DNA of 6,918 nucleotides, taken from positions 1 to 6,918 of the forward strand of contig NZ_CALHHT010000496.1 of assembly GCF_938031315.1 (NCBI RefSeq), written 5' to 3'. The DNA is from an uncultured Campylobacter sp. (lineage in GTDB: Bacteria > Campylobacterota > Campylobacteria > Campylobacterales > Campylobacteraceae). The position numbers were made by a program, and so were the translations under genes. The notes under the pieces were generated by a model that saw only the letters and a program-made list of their open reading frames with translations, ran no database searches and had not been told where the DNA came from. This document shows, one piece after another, positions 4,627 to 6,918 of this stretch. How positions within the stretch are numbered: the first letter of the stretch is position 1; each line of letters begins with the position of its first letter.

Positions 4627-6180
4627 TTATTTGATCTGCGAAATTTCGCCGCCTTGCATCTTATAAATTTTATCTGCGGTGCCGAAGTATTTATCATCGT
4701 GCGAGATCGCAAAGATCGTGTATCCGCGCGATTTCAGCTCCGGCAAAATCCGCTCGTAAAACTCCGCGCGAAACTGCGGATCGAGATCGGCCGCAAACTC
4801 ATCGAGCATCAAAAATTTTCGCCCGTCCATCAGCACGCTTACGAGCGCCAAACGCTTGCGCTGCCCGCTAGATAGGCTCGTGGTGCTAAATTTAGCCCCC
4901 TTTAGCTCAACCTTATCCTGCAGGTGCGTAAGCGCCAGCCACTCGCGCGCGATGTCCGCATCGCCCGTAGCGTAGTCGAAGAGATAAAAATCGCTGAAAA
5001 CCGCGCTTATGTTGTTGCTGTAGGCGCGCAGATCGGAGGGTTTAAGGGCCGCGCCGTCGGCTAAAATTTCGCCCGTTTGCGGCGTATAAAGACCCGCTAA
5101 GATCATAAAAAGCGTCGATTTTCCGCTGCCGTTTTCGCCGATTAAAAACACCGTCTCGCCCGCATTTAGCTGCAAGCTTACCCCTTTTATGCCGAATTTC
5201 CCGCCTGGATACGAAAAGCCCACGTCTTTAAGCTCCAGGCTGCGCCACGGCTGCATTTGCGCAAGCTCGAAGCCCTGCACGAACGGGTCTAAATTTAACT
5301 CTTTGATCTTTGCGTAGGCGATCTTGGCGCGCAGCACGCTAGGAAGCGAGAATATGAGCATCATCAAAGGCGCGCGCAAAAAAAGCACCGTAAGCGCGAT
5401 CGTTACGGCGTTTGCGAGCTCCGCTTTGCCGCCGCTAAGCCCAAAATAAAGCACAAAGCCTACTGCGCCTAGCATCATCACGTTCATAAAATTACTCGCG
5501 AACGCGCCGTAAACCTCGGCTCGCAGTGAGCTTTGGCGTAAATTTTGCGCGTTGGGCAAAAAGTCGTTTTCGTATAGGCTCTTCGCTTTGGCTAGGCTTA
5601 GCGACAGCTCCTTGTGCCCCTCGATCGCCGCGGCGTAGTTTTTATACAAAATGTCCTCGTTTTGGCGGTACAGATCGAAATTTTGCATGACCTTTTTCAT
5701 CAAAAAGCGGTTGAAGATCATCAGCGCGCCGATCCAAACGAATAAAAACGCAAACATCATAGGCGCGATGTATAGCACGTAGATGCCGCAAAACAACACG
5801 ATCATCGCGCCTTGGATCAGCTCTGAGATGCGCATAAAGCCCTCGGTCAGGCGCGAAATATCGCTGGAAAGAGATGCAAGCAGGTTCGCCTTCGACGCAG
5901 CCTCGATGCGCTCGAACTTCGTATCGATGATCTGCTTGATGATCTTGGTGCGCAGATCGAACACAAAGTCGTTTTCCATCTTGCAAAGCATGATGCGGCT
6001 TAGCACCGAAAGCAGCAGAAATAGTGCCAAGAGCGCAAAAAATAGCGCGATGATCCTGCCGCCTCTTTCGGCGCCGTCAAGTAGATATTTATTGATAAAG
6101 CTTAAAATCAAGATCCCCGAGCCGCTGTAGATCGCGTTTAGCGCGAGCATCGCGAGGATTTGCTTGGTATATTTTTTCAT
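4627..6180 (-). CDS. ABC exporter, cyclic-peptide/PvdE/SyrD/YojI family (fused TMD-NBD)
   Basis: 517 residues from ATG 6180. The first 285 residues form an exporter membrane domain with spans near 9-29, 42-64, 122-139, 141-157, 231-248 and 257-279. The nucleotide-binding domain follows: Walker A GENGSGKST (348-356), FSDFYLFD after the Q-loop region, signature LSSGQRKRLAL (436-446), Walker B FLMLDE (456-461), and ISHDDKYF with the H-loop histidine 494. LS(S/T)GQRKRLAL, DEFAAD.DP.F and ISHDDKYF are hallmarks of the PvdE/SyrD/YojI group, which export siderophore precursors, lipopeptides or microcin J25. All ATPase motifs are intact. Substrate is unknown, and no peptide-synthesis gene is visible in the window. 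A TTG start at 6195 would add five residues; I prefer ATG 6180 because GGGG at 6187-6190 sits at Shine-Dalgarno distance. The preceding gene lies over 300 bases upstream, so this is probably its own unit. Confidence 0.9.
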   Translation of the reverse strand: MKKYTKQILAMLALNAIYSGSGILILSFINKYLLDGAERGGRIIALFFALLALFLLLSVLSRIMLCKMENDFVFDLRTKIIKQIIDTKFERIEAASKANLLASLSSDISRLTEGFMRISELIQGAMIVLFCGIYVLYIAPMMFAFLFVWIGALMIFNRFLMKKVMQNFDLYRQNEDILYKNYAAAIEGHKELSLSLAKAKSLYENDFLPNAQNLRQSSLRAEVYGAFASNFMNVMMLGAVGFVLYFGLSGGKAELANAVTIALTVLFLRAPLMMLIFSLPSVLRAKIAYAKIKELNLDPFVQGFELAQMQPWRSLELKDVGFSYPGGKFGIKGVSLQLNAGETVFLIGENGSGKSTLFMILAGLYTPQTGEILADGAALKPSDLRAYSNNISAVFSDFYLFDYATGDADIAREWLALTHLQDKVELKGAKFSTTSLSSGQRKRLALVSVLMDGRKFLMLDEFAADLDPQFRAEFYERILPELKSRGYTIFAISHDDKYFGTADKIYKMQGGEISQIK

Positions 6181-6186
6181 CTTTCG

Positions 6187-6190
6187 CCCC
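6187..6190 (-). promoter_or_regulatory. Ribosome-binding site deciding the ABC exporter start
   Basis: On the - strand GGGG (within TTGGGGCGAAAG) ends 6 bases before ATG 6180. The alternative TTG codons at 6195 and 6192 have only AAATTT-type sequence upstream. The site is weak, so the choice is moderate. Confidence 0.45.
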
Positions 6191-6195
6191 AACAA

Positions 6196-6506
6196 AATTT
6201 GAGCGCAATTGTGGCAAAATTCGCTTGAAAAAACGGTTAAATTTTAAATCCGTTCTCATTTCGCAAATAAAATTTTACCAAGGCTGCGCAAAATTCCGCC
6301 GTAAATTTATCCTCTTTTGGCGCGCCAGGAGCGATAAGCTCTATCTGTATTTACGCCCCTGACAGAAATTAGCAGATAGGATTAAATTTGACGGATTGCA
6401 AAATTTTGAATCAAATTTAAAAAACCTAAAGCGACAGAGCGTAAAATTTAACTATATTTTTAAATTTTATAAGCTTTGCCGACTCTGCTAAAATCCAAAT
6501 TTAACT
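6196..6506. other. Intergenic region upstream of the ABC exporter, no gene seen
   Basis: About 310 bases with no supported coding frame on either strand. It holds many AAATTT words, a perfect 10-base palindrome TGGCGCGCCA (6318-6327) and a spaced inverted repeat CTATCTG (6341-6347) / CAGATAG (6373-6379). It should contain the exporter promoter on the - strand, but I find no clear -10 and -35 pair, and no convincing terminator for the gene to the right. I recognise no riboswitch or tRNA here. Confidence 0.5.
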
Positions 6507-6918
6507 CTAGGCATCGCCCTTTTTGTTGCGCTCCGTGATGAATTTAGCTAATAAATTTATCTCCAATTTACTTACTTCAAATAGCGCCGTAATTTTCTTT
6601 TCGGCTAAGTCTAAATTTTTGTTGCAAACAGCCTTGAAATATCTACGCAGCTCGGCGTAATCGTTTGGATCGCTGATCATAAAATTACAAAACAAACCGT
6701 TTTTGCCCTGTAAAAATATCATATCAAAAACGCTATCGACGCCACCTCCGAAGTGAAAAATGATCTGGGGCAAAAGCACCATGCAGATCGTCGCTAAAAT
6801 TATAAAAATAGATGTCACTACGGGTAGCACTACAAACATCGCCGCCATGATAACGACAAGAAATATTATGCCTGATTTACCGCCGACGCTATCTAGCCCG
6901 TAATGTATCGGAAGCGCG
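6507..6918 (-). CDS. Unrecognised membrane protein, 5' end outside the window
   Basis: The frame stays open from the stop (TAG, 6507-6509) to the right edge, giving 136 codons. An internal ATG at 6848 exists, but no ribosome-binding site precedes it, and the codons before it (GGKSGIIFLVVI) already form the start of a hydrophobic stretch, so the true start is probably further right. Two membrane spans are likely: GIIFLVVIMAAMFVVLPVV and SIFIILATICMVLLPQIIF. After these comes a soluble C-terminal part of about 80 residues with DYAELRRYFKAV and a helical, Lys/Glu-rich end (ITERNKKGDA). I do not recognise the family. Its G+C content and AAATTT words match the native right half. The long gap to the ABC exporter argues against a tight operon with it. 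Confidence 0.65.
   Translation of the reverse strand, partial: ALPIHYGLDSVGGKSGIIFLVVIMAAMFVVLPVVTSIFIILATICMVLLPQIIFHFGGGVDSVFDMIFLQGKNGLFCNFMISDPNDYAELRRYFKAVCNKNLDLAEKKITALFEVSKLEINLLAKFITERNKKGDA

Noticed and set aside
4528..4875. + strand 115-codon frame opposite the exporter NBD end
   Set aside because: It is a shadow of the ABC exporter; its C-terminal half is antisense to the Walker B and signature regions.
5642..6130. Frames overlapping the exporter membrane domain on both strands
   Set aside because: They are shadows of the exporter with no ribosome-binding site and atypical composition (His/Arg-rich).
6195..6195. TTG start for the ABC exporter
   Set aside because: ATG 6180 has a better-placed ribosome-binding site and gives the expected MKK-type N-terminus; the difference is only five residues.

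Overview
The window looks like the chromosome of a member of Campylobacterota, most likely one of the higher-GC oral Campylobacter species (C. gracilis, C. rectus or C. showae type). The evidence is the protein content of the right two thirds (c553-type cytochrome, RibE, PgeF) and the very frequent word AAATTT in otherwise GC-rich DNA. Species assignment is inference. The window has two compositional halves. Positions 1 to about 2400 are mostly AT-rich. Positions 2406 to 6918 are much richer in G+C and carry the AAATTT signature.

Left part (1-900): the last 48 codons of a PatB/MalY-type pyridoxal-phosphate C-S lyase run off the left edge. They are followed by a complete methionine sulfoxide reductase gene, msrA, on the + strand. 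msrA has a candidate -10 box, a leader hairpin, a strong AAAGGAGGTG ribosome-binding site and a good intrinsic terminator. Codon use and ribosome-binding site resemble Firmicutes or Fusobacteria more than the rest of the window, so acquisition by transfer is plausible.

Middle (833-2400): two unrecognised AT-rich genes lie on the - strand, a 256-residue soluble protein followed by a 155-residue protein with three membrane segments and a charged helical tail. They form a tight pair. The end of the second runs through the msrA terminator into the msrA stop region. Divergent from the pair is a broken XRE-family helix-turn-helix regulator (2168-2400), split by a frameshift exactly where G+C falls from about 51% to about 28%. 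Two perfect palindromes lie between the regulator and the pair. This mosaic is the most unusual part of the window, but I cannot assign it to a known system.

Right part (2406-6918, all - strand): in transcription order from the right edge there is the 3' part of an unrecognised membrane protein, a 517-residue ABC exporter of the cyclic-peptide/PvdE/YojI type, a periplasmic c553-type cytochrome, riboflavin synthase ribE with an unusual repetitive insert, and pgeF (laccase-domain peptidoglycan editing factor). ribE and pgeF are probably cotranscribed. The cytochrome has its own promoter and possibly its own terminator. I saw no rRNA, tRNA, CRISPR array or insertion sequence.
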